Assembly: GCA_964634675.1 (NCBI GenBank)
Contig: CAZWLH010000021.1
Location: 1 to 19,260 of the forward strand
Length of the DNA stretch: 19,260 nucleotides
Direction: 5' to 3'
From: UMGS172 sp964634675
Lineage (GTDB): Bacteria > Bacillota > Clostridia > Oscillospirales > Acutalibacteraceae
Shown: positions 12,929-19,260 of the stretch, piece after piece
Position numbering within the stretch: the stretch's first letter is position 1
Layout: each line of letters starts with the position of its first letter
Translations under genes and position numbers: made by a program
Notes under the pieces: generated by a model
What the model was told of the DNA's origin: nothing
What the model saw: the letters and a program-made list of their open reading frames with translations, nothing else
Databases searched by the model: none

Positions 12929-14904
12929 AGTTCTTCCACCTCAATCACTGTGTATAGGTGACTTCTGAAATCACTTTCCGTATCTTCCAAATAATTTGTA
13001 TAAAAATCCTTGTCTTTTCCGTCCAATGTTTCAAGGTATTCTTTATACGCATCATAGGAACTGCGGGTTGTCACTTTCCTTACAACCCACCTTGCATCAC
13101 TTCTTGCTAATACTTCCGCTTCAACATCTCTGAATTTAGAAATATGCTGCACACCGACTGATGTTTTATTCTTAACACATTTAATCAGTACCGTGTCCCT
13201 ATATGCTTCCGGCAAACCACCAAAACCATAAGATGATTCAAGGTTACTTGTCCAAGAAGAAATGCAAGACCTCGTTGGTAATTCAGCACCAACTTTCAAC
13301 GTCCTGAATTTCTCATAATCATCAACCGCATCTTCAAGGAATCCCATGCCACGATAAATTTCACCATCATACGGTTGCATCTTGGAAAGTCCCGCATCAA
13401 TTATTGCAGTTTCTTTTGGTGCTTGACCAGTGGTAAATGCTTCATAGTTACCGCCAAAATAATACTGCATATTTTTATGAAATTCCTGTGCATCTGATTC
13501 AGAATACCCAGTTTCTTCAAGAATACTTTGATATGCCTTTTCATTAAACACATCCAGTTCTTCATCAGGTACTTTTCCATGACCCGCATCAATCTGTTTC
13601 CTTGTAGTAACTGACGGTTCAAGTTCTGCTTTTTTCTTTATAGTATTTTTAATCTTTTGGTCAAGTTCTTTTAGTTTATTGAATGATGTATCATTATCTG
13701 AAACTTCACCATAACCTTCTTCAATAGAACTGAAATCACTGAACCAGTCATCATAAGAATAACCATCTGTCACATCAGTGAACTGCTTCTTTAAGTCTGT
13801 GATTTGTGCGTTTAAATCTTCCACTGTCATTGTATCATCAGGTGTAATTTCTTGCAATCCTGATTTGTCACCTTCAACAAAGGCTTTCTTCCAGTCCTTA
13901 TATTTCATATCACCCGGTACATGGTAAGTCTTACCGTCTGCACCCCTTGCAGCACGTTCACCGACTGAACCAAAGTCATCATCAAAATACGGTACTGTGG
14001 TACTTCTGCAACGCACGTGAAAAGGCGGTGCAGTTGTTCCAACTTCCCATTGTGACATAGGGAAGTGTTTACCGTCCATATCCTGACAAATATCAGAAGT
14101 ATGTGAATCAAGGGTTGCAACCACTTCAAACTGTTCAACGTCCAGTTCAGTGAAACAGTCCCTTTGTGCTGCGGAACCGAAAAAGGCTTCTTCTGTCATA
14201 ACCAATCGACCCGCATTTGACTTTGATGTGTTCATCTTCCGGGCAATCGCATCTATTGCTTTCTGCGGGTCTTGCCCTAAGATAATATTGCGGGTCAGTT
14301 CAGTATTCAGTTCATTGACCAACTTCTGACGGTTGCCCCAAATTCTTTGTGAAAAGTTCTTACCGTCAGCAGACCAAGGTTTATTGATGACCTTTGCAAT
14401 CTGCTTATCATCCAGTGTGGAAAAGTCCCAACCGACACCCACACCTTTCTGTATTTCAAAGGCGGTATGATAATACCCGCTTGTGTAAATACCCCGCATT
14501 GCTGAATCAATGGAATCCAACTGATTCCCAAACATCACTTCCAGTGATTGTTGTGTATGAATCTTCAAGGCTTCCAATCGACTGATGTGAAACCGGGCTG
14601 ATGCGTTTTCAAGCTGCTTACACCAAGCACCATTGATTGCATTTTCCTGACCATAGCGGATGTACTCATGCACATCCCACTTAAATTCTTCCAGTTCCTT
14701 ACTGGTCAGCATCTTGCGGGCTTCCTGAATGGTCACACCATTATTCTTTGCAAACCGCTGATACCAAGCAGATAATTGACCTTCTATCTGTTTTTGGGTT
14801 TGTCTGTACTGCCTTTCAATATCAGCATAGCACTGAACACCCAACTGGTTCTGCGACTGTTCAAGAAGTTCAAACCGCTTTTTCCAATATGCGGAACTTG
14901 ACAT
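12925..14904 (-). CDS. MuF minor head protein fused to C-terminal ADP-ribosyltransferase domain
   Basis: 659 codons from ATG 14904, which shares a base with the portal stop (TAATG). The N-terminal half is a Mu gpF/SPP1 gp7-type minor head protein. Its signature at residues 265-306 includes LDSHTSDICQDMDGKHF, then PPFHVRC with RSTTVPY. A charged, partly coiled-coil linker spans about 345-455. Residues 455-610 carry the marks of an R-S-E class mono-ADP-ribosyltransferase: EIYRG with Arg518, an ISSWTS segment at 548-553, and Glu595-Ala-Glu597 in DVEAEVL. These correspond to the NAD-binding Arg, the Ser-Thr-Ser-like strand and the catalytic ExE motif. MuF proteins are head-associated and some are ejected with DNA, so the enzyme may enter the next host. 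The target is unknown. Typical gp7 proteins lack this half, making this version unusually long. Confidence 0.88.
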   Translation of the reverse strand: MSSSAYWKKRFELLEQSQNQLGVQCYADIERQYRQTQKQIEGQLSAWYQRFAKNNGVTIQEARKMLTSKELEEFKWDVHEYIRYGQENAINGAWCKQLENASARFHISRLEALKIHTQQSLEVMFGNQLDSIDSAMRGIYTSGYYHTAFEIQKGVGVGWDFSTLDDKQIAKVINKPWSADGKNFSQRIWGNRQKLVNELNTELTRNIILGQDPQKAIDAIARKMNTSKSNAGRLVMTEEAFFGSAAQRDCFTELDVEQFEVVATLDSHTSDICQDMDGKHFPMSQWEVGTTAPPFHVRCRSTTVPYFDDDFGSVGERAARGADGKTYHVPGDMKYKDWKKAFVEGDKSGLQEITPDDTMTVEDLNAQITDLKKQFTDVTDGYSYDDWFSDFSSIEEGYGEVSDNDTSFNKLKELDQKIKNTIKKKAELEPSVTTRKQIDAGHGKVPDEELDVFNEKAYQSILEETGYSESDAQEFHKNMQYYFGGNYEAFTTGQAPKETAIIDAGLSKMQPYDGEIYRGMGFLEDAVDDYEKFRTLKVGAELPTRSCISSWTSNLESSYGFGGLPEAYRDTVLIKCVKNKTSVGVQHISKFRDVEAEVLARSDARWVVRKVTTRSSYDAYKEYLETLDGKDKDFYTNYLEDTESDFRSHLYTVIEVEEL

Positions 14905-16433
14905 TATTCATCACCGCCTTGTGTTGGGTCATCATCAGGATTGTTTGGGTCAGTAGGCTTCTGCATGAAAGGATTATACTGTTTTTCAAGTTCTTCCTGT
15001 TGCTTCTGCTTCTGTTTTTCCAAACGTTCCAGTTCCTTTTGTGGGTCATCCACCCAAGGGTGCATACTAACGATTGTTTCATCTGACAGAATACCCATAG
15101 ACTTCTGACAATTATCAATAGCTTCTGATTCATTGATTAGAATATCCCTGTTGAATATAACAGTGACTTCCTGACCTTCAAAATCACCCTGACCAGTATT
15201 TGCAAGGTGTGCGTTCACAAACCAAAGTATATCTTCAAATGCTGCCTGAAATTCTGTTTCAGTATCATTTGCATCAATGTCAATGTCAGAATACATTGAT
15301 TGAATGTTCATCTGATTTGGATTGCCGGAAAGTCTGTCATCCTTGGCATCATAACCCATTGCGTTTTCAATCAGTGCCTTTTTGAAGATTTCTACAATAG
15401 CCTTGTAGTTATCCGCATTGACTGTGATTTCAAGGGTTTCAACACCGCCCTTTGTGTCACCGTCATAACGCACCTTAACCGCACCATAGGTTGCAAGGTT
15501 CTTTCTGAACTCACCAAGGTTCTGACCGTCATAGTTCTTCAACACCAAAATAGTGTTGCGGGCATCTTCTTGCATATTATTTTCAAAGTCCGACAACATA
15601 ACATTGATACCGTCCTGTAAGGACTTGACCCTTTTCAGTAACGGTATTTCTTCATCATTGCATTTCAACGGAATCAACGGAACACGTGACCAGTTGAACC
15701 CTGTCACCTTTCCAGTACCGTCAATCATAGTAACGTGCGGAACATCCGGGGTTTCACCGTTCACAATGTCAGGAATCAATGACCCCTTATCATAAATGAA
15801 CTTGTGAACACCATCCAAATCATACACTTCAACTTTCTTGATGATGACTGGGGTTGTTCCTTCATATCCCATTACCACATACATTCTAACCGCAAATTCC
15901 AAAATGGTGTGTTCAGAATCTTTCCAAAATGGAAGAATTTCATAAGCGGGGAACAATCTGAAAGCAAATTCCCCTAATTCTGTGTAGTACGGATATAACC
16001 AAGCAATACCGCCATTGTATGCAGCCTTGCCACTATTTTTCATTGTTTTCATAAACTTCTTGTTGAACACCTTTTTGAGAAGTTCAACATAAGGTTCATT
16101 GTCACAATCAAAAGTAATAGGCTGACCAAGCAGATAGTTTGTTTTCTGATTGACCATTTTTGCATACTGATTATCAATAATGCGGTTGTTCGGTAGGTTT
16201 TCCACTACTTCAAGTTTTCCGTCCTCACCTATCATTGTCCTTTTGCGGGTCAATATATCATGTTCATCCTGATAATACAGGAAACCTTTGATTTGTAACA
16301 TACGTTTAGGGGAATATTCCCACTTTTGGATTTCCTTTTCAAGAAACTGCTTGTCAGTCATCCTTGAATGAACACCTTGCAGTATGAAATTGCTGACCTT
16401 CAATGTCAGTGTATCAATAAGGTTGCTGAACAT
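14904..16433 (-). CDS. Portal protein, SPP1 gp6-like
   Basis: 509 codons from ATG 16433, with AAAGGGGTGA eight bases upstream. Typical portal features: KRMLQIKGFLYYQDEHDIL, then NNRIIDNQYAKMVNQKTNYL with LGQPITF, GGIAWLYPYYTELGEFAFRL with PAYEILPFW, and DGINVMLSDFENNMQEDARN. These fit the Phage_prot_Gp6 family. Twelve copies form the channel at one capsid vertex for DNA entry and exit and for terminase docking. The C-terminus is Gln/Lys/Glu-rich and ends in a Pro/Asp-rich low-complexity tail. The gene overlaps the MuF gene by one base, as gp6 and gp7 are paired in SPP1. It is preceded by an unusually long gap for this operon. Confidence 0.95.
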   Translation of the reverse strand: MFSNLIDTLTLKVSNFILQGVHSRMTDKQFLEKEIQKWEYSPKRMLQIKGFLYYQDEHDILTRKRTMIGEDGKLEVVENLPNNRIIDNQYAKMVNQKTNYLLGQPITFDCDNEPYVELLKKVFNKKFMKTMKNSGKAAYNGGIAWLYPYYTELGEFAFRLFPAYEILPFWKDSEHTILEFAVRMYVVMGYEGTTPVIIKKVEVYDLDGVHKFIYDKGSLIPDIVNGETPDVPHVTMIDGTGKVTGFNWSRVPLIPLKCNDEEIPLLKRVKSLQDGINVMLSDFENNMQEDARNTILVLKNYDGQNLGEFRKNLATYGAVKVRYDGDTKGGVETLEITVNADNYKAIVEIFKKALIENAMGYDAKDDRLSGNPNQMNIQSMYSDIDIDANDTETEFQAAFEDILWFVNAHLANTGQGDFEGQEVTVIFNRDILINESEAIDNCQKSMGILSDETIVSMHPWVDDPQKELERLEKQKQKQQEELEKQYNPFMQKPTDPNNPDDDPTQGGDE

Positions 16434-16657
16434 GGTTCAATTCACCCCTTTCATTGTGTAATATAAACGTAACGTGCATGAATCCTGAAATCATGCACGT
16501 TATTGTTACTAATTTGTTTCTTAAATTCAAAAAAGCAGTGATGCAAGTGCCATAAACGGTGACCAAGTGCCACCGTCCCCGGAGTAAGGTATTTGACAAC
16601 CGCTGACCCTTCCCATAATCAAGGTTGCTGACACTGTGCATCCTACCCGGTAACGTC
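16434..16657 (-). other. 224-bp intergenic gap with stem-loops between terminase and portal
   Basis: Genes elsewhere in this packaging segment overlap or nearly touch, yet here 224 bases separate them. On the minus strand there is ACGGTG-N9-CACCGT (16576-16556), a run of six T residues after CACTGC (near 16532), and a 12-bp perfect stem at 16502-16470. Short frames exist, such as a 29-codon ATG frame from 16616, but they lack a Shine-Dalgarno. I cannot assign a function. A small RNA, an mRNA processing site or a scar of a lost gene would all fit. Confidence 0.5.
16470..16502. repeat. 12-bp perfect inverted repeat upstream of the portal start
   Basis: TAACGTGCATGA (16470-16481) and TCATGCACGTTA (16491-16502) are perfect reverse complements around a 9-base spacer. 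The stem ends about 37 bases before the portal ATG. No clear U-tract follows on either strand, so it is not a standard terminator. An RNA stem protecting or punctuating the mRNA, or a protein-binding site, is possible. Confidence 0.75.
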
Positions 16658-18001
16658 TTAATCAAAACTGAACGCATCACCTTTTGCGATATTTTCAACT
16701 GCATAACGCATTGCATCCATAAGATGATTGAAGTCATCAATAGGAATGTTCAGCTTCTTCCCGGTCTTGGTGTCTGTGTCCCACTGATAGTTGCTGATTT
16801 CAGTGATGAAGTTCACACACCTTGGATGAACTATAATGTGATAGTCTTGAATGAAGTCAATACCGTTGTTTATGGAATCCTTACCCTTGCGGGCTTTTCG
16901 TATTCCCTTCAATCCCAGTTCCCGCAAGCGGTCAATGCTCTTAGGTTCAGCGGAATCAGCAGTTATCTTTTCTTTCAGATAACCCATTCGCAAGATTTCC
17001 GCTGCAATAGCTTCATTACTCATGCCGGGCTTATACATTTCATCAAAGACCCAAATAGTTTTGCTTGACTGGTCTATAAAACCACAAAACAGTGCAGAAG
17101 GGTCATTTGTATAACCAAAGTCAAGACCAAAGACGGATTTCACACCCGGTATAGTCTTGACTTCATCAATCGAAAATGCTTTTTCTTCCCAGTTCTCATA
17201 TACAAGACCGTCAACAATACCCCAGTCACCAAGTCCCGCTACTTTGTAACGTCTTGGATTCTGTTTCCGCATTGTTTCAAAGACCTTCAAGTCAGCCTTA
17301 TCCAACCATTCATTGCATTTATAGTTGGTGGTCATTGCAAGTGTTTCATCATCCGGGTTGTCAAAGAATCGTTTCTTTATCCAGTGGTGTTCATTCCAAG
17401 GGTTCAATGTCAGGGTGATTTGTTTGAACAACCCTGAACCTTCCGGGATAGCACCACGAATAGATTCATCAAGCATATTGAAATCATCTTCTGAACTGAT
17501 TTCGTATGCTTCTTCTATCCACATCCAACAAAGGCAACCAATATCAACTGTGATACTGGTTACTTTCAGCGGGTCATCAAGACCCCTGAAATATATCTTT
17601 TGCCCTGTCGGTTTGTAGGTCATTTCAAGTGGTGATTCCTTAATTTCCCAGTGTGCATCAACACCTAAACGGTGAATAGCCCATTTCAATTCTGTGAAAC
17701 AGGAATCTTTCAAAGTTCTGAATGTTTTCCTGACAACAAGTAAGTTTGCATCAGGGTATTTCATCATGTTGGTTATGTACCAAAGTGCAGTGGTTTTTGA
17801 TTTCTTGGATGCACGTGAACCTTTGCACACCCTGTATCTACCTTTCCACCGCCAAAATGTACCGTAACCCTTACCAACTACTTCCGGCAGTTTTACAACC
17901 TGTTTACCTTTGGAAGTCTTTGGTTTGTAATCTTCCGGGTACAAAATGTATTTCATGTACCCAAACACATATTGTGATGATATGCTACGTTCTTTTACCA
18001 T
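16658..18001 (-). CDS. Terminase large subunit
   Basis: 447 codons from ATG 18001, with GGCGGGTGA upstream; a TTG two codons earlier (18007) is less likely. Residue numbers here count from that TTG. The ATPase domain has a Walker A-type loop (KGSRASKKSKTT, residues 62-73), a Walker B segment ending in Glu-Glu (CWMWIEEA, 160-167) and a TLTLNPWNE coupling motif (198-206). The nuclease domain shows GLDFGYTNDP (Asp296), TADSAEP (Asp351) and IDDFNHLMDAMRY (Asp425 and Asp431), an RNase H-like metal-binding set. The protein pumps DNA into the procapsid and cuts it. It belongs to the PBSX/SPP1-type Terminase_3 group, which suggests but does not prove headful packaging. It lies 14 bases after the small subunit gene. 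Confidence 0.95.
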   Translation of the reverse strand: MVKERSISSQYVFGYMKYILYPEDYKPKTSKGKQVVKLPEVVGKGYGTFWRWKGRYRVCKGSRASKKSKTTALWYITNMMKYPDANLLVVRKTFRTLKDSCFTELKWAIHRLGVDAHWEIKESPLEMTYKPTGQKIYFRGLDDPLKVTSITVDIGCLCWMWIEEAYEISSEDDFNMLDESIRGAIPEGSGLFKQITLTLNPWNEHHWIKKRFFDNPDDETLAMTTNYKCNEWLDKADLKVFETMRKQNPRRYKVAGLGDWGIVDGLVYENWEEKAFSIDEVKTIPGVKSVFGLDFGYTNDPSALFCGFIDQSSKTIWVFDEMYKPGMSNEAIAAEILRMGYLKEKITADSAEPKSIDRLRELGLKGIRKARKGKDSINNGIDFIQDYHIIVHPRCVNFITEISNYQWDTDTKTGKKLNIPIDDFNHLMDAMRYAVENIAKGDAFSFD

Positions 18002-18015
18002 AGGCAATCACCCGC

Positions 18016-18522
18016 CTAATCTTCAAGGGCATCTTCACCTGATATTACAATCGGAACTGCAACATTCACGTCAATCTTGTCATTCCACATACCCAAGTGT
18101 TTACCCAACAGTTCCAGTGCTTTCATCTTGGATGATAATTTCACTTCACGTTCAATGCTTCCACCGTACTGATTATCTGACTGTTTGAACTTCACTGATT
18201 CAATACAGGCAAGGTCATCATCAGAAGCATTTGGAAGTATTTCACCAGTATCAGGGTCAACAACGTCCGTCATTTTTACAAAGGCAATCTTAGCAAGTTC
18301 TAAAACAACCCTGTCCTGATTGATTCCTGTTCGTTTGCTTCTTTCTGCCATTGCCTTACTAATAGCTTCCTGAACCATAACATTTGATAACAACCTTGAT
18401 GATTGTTCCTGTGCAGTTTTTGGTGAATATCCCGCCCTTATTGCTGCCTGTGTACCATTCAGGTCAATCAGGTATTCATCAACAAAACGCTGCCTTTGTT
18501 CACTTAACTGCCTTTTTGCCAT
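18016..18522 (-). CDS. Terminase small subunit (Terminase_2 family)
   Basis: 168 codons from ATG 18522, with GAAAGGGGTGA seven bases upstream. The N-terminus LSEQRQRFVDEYLIDLNGTQ, then AAIRAGYSPKTAQEQSSRLL and LSNVMVQEAI, is the standard Terminase_2 helix-turn-helix region that recognises the packaging site. The later part (SSKMKALELLGKHLGMW) matches the family C-terminal half that oligomerises and contacts the large subunit. It is the first gene after the putative late promoter and terminator. In many phages of this type the packaging site lies inside or near this gene; I cannot locate it by eye. Confidence 0.93.
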   Translation of the reverse strand: MAKRQLSEQRQRFVDEYLIDLNGTQAAIRAGYSPKTAQEQSSRLLSNVMVQEAISKAMAERSKRTGINQDRVVLELAKIAFVKMTDVVDPDTGEILPNASDDDLACIESVKFKQSDNQYGGSIEREVKLSSKMKALELLGKHLGMWNDKIDVNVAVPIVISGEDALED

Positions 18523-18555
18523 AGATATTCACCCCTTTCCGTCAAAAATAGGCAT

Positions 18556-18591
18556 AAAAAATTGCTGATTGAAATTACTTTCAATCAGCAA
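18556..18591 (-). terminator. Strong intrinsic terminator between late regulator and terminase
   Basis: On the minus strand TTGCTGATTGAAA (18591-18579), loop GTAA, then TTTCAATCAGCAA (18574-18562) form a perfect 13-bp stem with a 4-base loop. Six T residues follow (18561-18556). It is the cleanest terminator in the window. It lies downstream of a near-consensus promoter (18607-18635) and upstream of the terminase small subunit. Confidence 0.93.
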
Positions 18592-18606
18592 CAGTTTGAC
18601 AAGCCT

Positions 18607-18635
18607 ATCATAAACGCAACAAATCCTGTTGTCAA
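18607..18635 (-). promoter_or_regulatory. Putative late promoter upstream of terminase genes
   Basis: On the minus strand TTGACA (18635-18630) and TATGAT (18612-18607) are separated by exactly 17 bases: a perfect -35 and a 5-of-6 -10 for the housekeeping sigma factor. The spacer holds a CAACA-N5-TGTTG dyad (18631-18617). A larger inverted repeat, TTGTCAA (18629-18635) and TTGACAA (18596-18602), brackets the -35 and the expected start site. Transcription would begin near 18600 and enter the terminator hairpin within about ten bases. Confidence 0.7.
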
Positions 18636-18654
18636 TCGTCAAATGATGTAGGTT

Positions 18655-19104
18655 TTATGTAAGATAATATAGGTTTTTATAGGTTTCTTCAAACAATGCA
18701 AGTGCCTTGTTATGCAATTCAATCACATAGGAATATGACTTTTTCATTTCCTTTGCAGCCTGACGAACACTTTTAAATTGCACATACACCTTGAACAACA
18801 CTTGAATGTAATTATTCACGTGCAGACCCCTGATTTCAGATATAATTTGGTTCTTTGCATCAACAAAACGGTCAATTTCCGCATTGATTTCTTCATCAAG
18901 TGTCACATACCGGGTCACATCATTACACAATTTGTCCCCTGATGTGGAAGTCTGCACACGTTCCCTTGAATAATCAATACCGCCTGTACTGGTTGCATCA
19001 GCTTTCATTTCTTTAAGCCTTTCTAAATCCTGATTGATTACTGTATCTAATTCCTGTAACTGCTCTAAATACTGTCTTGCAGTCAATTTCTTCTTTTCAC
19101 TCAT
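18655..19104 (-). CDS. ArpU/DUF1492-like phage late transcription regulator
   Basis: 149 codons from ATG 19104, chosen because AAAGGACAGGTGAAAAC stands just upstream and the protein then begins MSEKKKLTARQYLEQLQEL. An in-frame TTG at 19137 lies inside repeated operator-like DNA and is unlikely. The middle, with ATSTGGIDYSRERVQTSTSG and then DEEINAEIDRFVDAKNQIIS, and the C-terminal helix-turn-helix-like segment VQFKSVRQAAKEMKKSYSYV fit DUF1492/ArpU proteins, which resemble sigma region 4. Members such as ArpU and the related RinA/LtrC regulators control late transcription. Its place directly before a promoter and the terminase genes supports that role. Direct binding at 18607-18635 is inferred. 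Confidence 0.85.
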   Translation of the reverse strand: MSEKKKLTARQYLEQLQELDTVINQDLERLKEMKADATSTGGIDYSRERVQTSTSGDKLCNDVTRYVTLDEEINAEIDRFVDAKNQIISEIRGLHVNNYIQVLFKVYVQFKSVRQAAKEMKKSYSYVIELHNKALALFEETYKNLYYLT

Positions 19105-19130
19105 GTTTTCACCTGTCCTTTCTTGGTATC

Positions 19131-19231
19131 GGTTCAAGGTATCACTTGGTAACGGATGAACAATGTGAACCGTTACCTATGAAAACCCTAAAAACTAAGG
19201 GCTTTTTCAGGTTCAAGGTAGCGGGTAACGG
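19131..19231. repeat. Repeated operator-like sites upstream of the late regulator gene
   Basis: GGTTCAAGGTA occurs twice as an 11-bp direct repeat (19131-19141 and 19210-19220). Each copy is followed 3-6 bases later by GGTAACGG (19148-19155 and 19224-19231). A third GGTAACGG lies inverted at 19170-19177, forming an 8-bp inverted repeat with the first. Between them CCCT/AGGG with flanking A and T runs (about 19181-19207) makes a weak bidirectional terminator-like hairpin. The window ends at 19,260, so more copies may lie outside. Confidence 0.7.
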
Positions 19232-19260
19232 TTGAAAGTGCCTATTCTTCTATATATTAT

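Noticed and set aside
16414..16740. 108-codon minus-strand frame across the terminase-portal gap
   Set aside because: It overlaps the terminase end and portal start in other frames, lacks a ribosome binding site and shows no recognisable family. The 29-codon frame from 16616 in the same gap also lacks a Shine-Dalgarno.
19131..19220. GGTTCAAGGTA as a tRNA T-arm
   Set aside because: The flanks do not fold into a cloverleaf and there is no acceptor stem or anticodon arm; it is treated as a repeated operator-like site.
1..19260. CRISPR arrays, diversity-generating retroelements and insertion sequences
   Set aside because: I saw no regularly spaced repeats with unique spacers, no reverse transcriptase or template-repeat pair, and no transposase or terminal inverted repeats.

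Overview
The window is a continuous stretch of a tailed-phage or prophage genome. It carries the packaging, head and contractile-tail genes of a PBSX/XkdM-type myovirus. Every supported gene is on the minus strand, so transcription runs from about 19,200 down to 1. The host looks like a low- to moderate-GC Firmicute, probably a gut clostridium. This is inferred from strong AAGGGGTGA-type Shine-Dalgarno sites, frequent GTG starts, a gene order matching the Bacillus PBSX and Clostridioides myophage late operons, and U-tailed intrinsic terminators. No host gene is present, so the host genus cannot be named.

Layout in transcription order. 19,131-19,231: repeated operator-like sites. 19,104-18,655: an ArpU/DUF1492-like late regulator. 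18,654-18,523: a near-consensus promoter facing straight into a strong terminator. Next come terminase small and large subunits, a 224-bp gap with stem-loops, the SPP1 gp6-like portal, and a MuF minor head protein carrying a C-terminal ADP-ribosyltransferase (ART) domain. A coupled 54-codon gene and a terminator follow. After an approximately 280-bp leader with a second terminator-like hairpin come the scaffold, major capsid protein, three head-completion/neck genes and the tail terminator. The tail module holds a small protein, a chimeric duplicate ORF, sheath, tube, a frameshifted assembly chaperone (XkdN type), tape measure, and the baseplate genes XkdP, XkdQ, XkdR, XkdS and XkdT. The last is cut by the window edge.

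The genes form a near-complete assembly line. Terminase packages DNA through the portal into a capsid built on the GP20 scaffold. Connector and stopper proteins close the head and join it to a contractile tail of tube plus sheath, whose length is set by the tape measure. The baseplate hub and wedge start on the left.

The observations most worth following are: (1) the MuF-ART fusion, with an intact R/S/ExE signature and a translationally coupled small gene, which is a candidate virion-borne toxin/immunity pair; (2) a perfect 210-bp tandem duplication at the sheath start that creates an in-frame chimeric ORF with its own copy of the sheath ribosome binding site; (3) an A_AAA_AAC -1 frameshift site that extends the tail chaperone; (4) a late promoter abutting a terminator directly after a late-regulator gene; and (5) a 19-bp palindrome found in two distant intergenic regions with one base difference.
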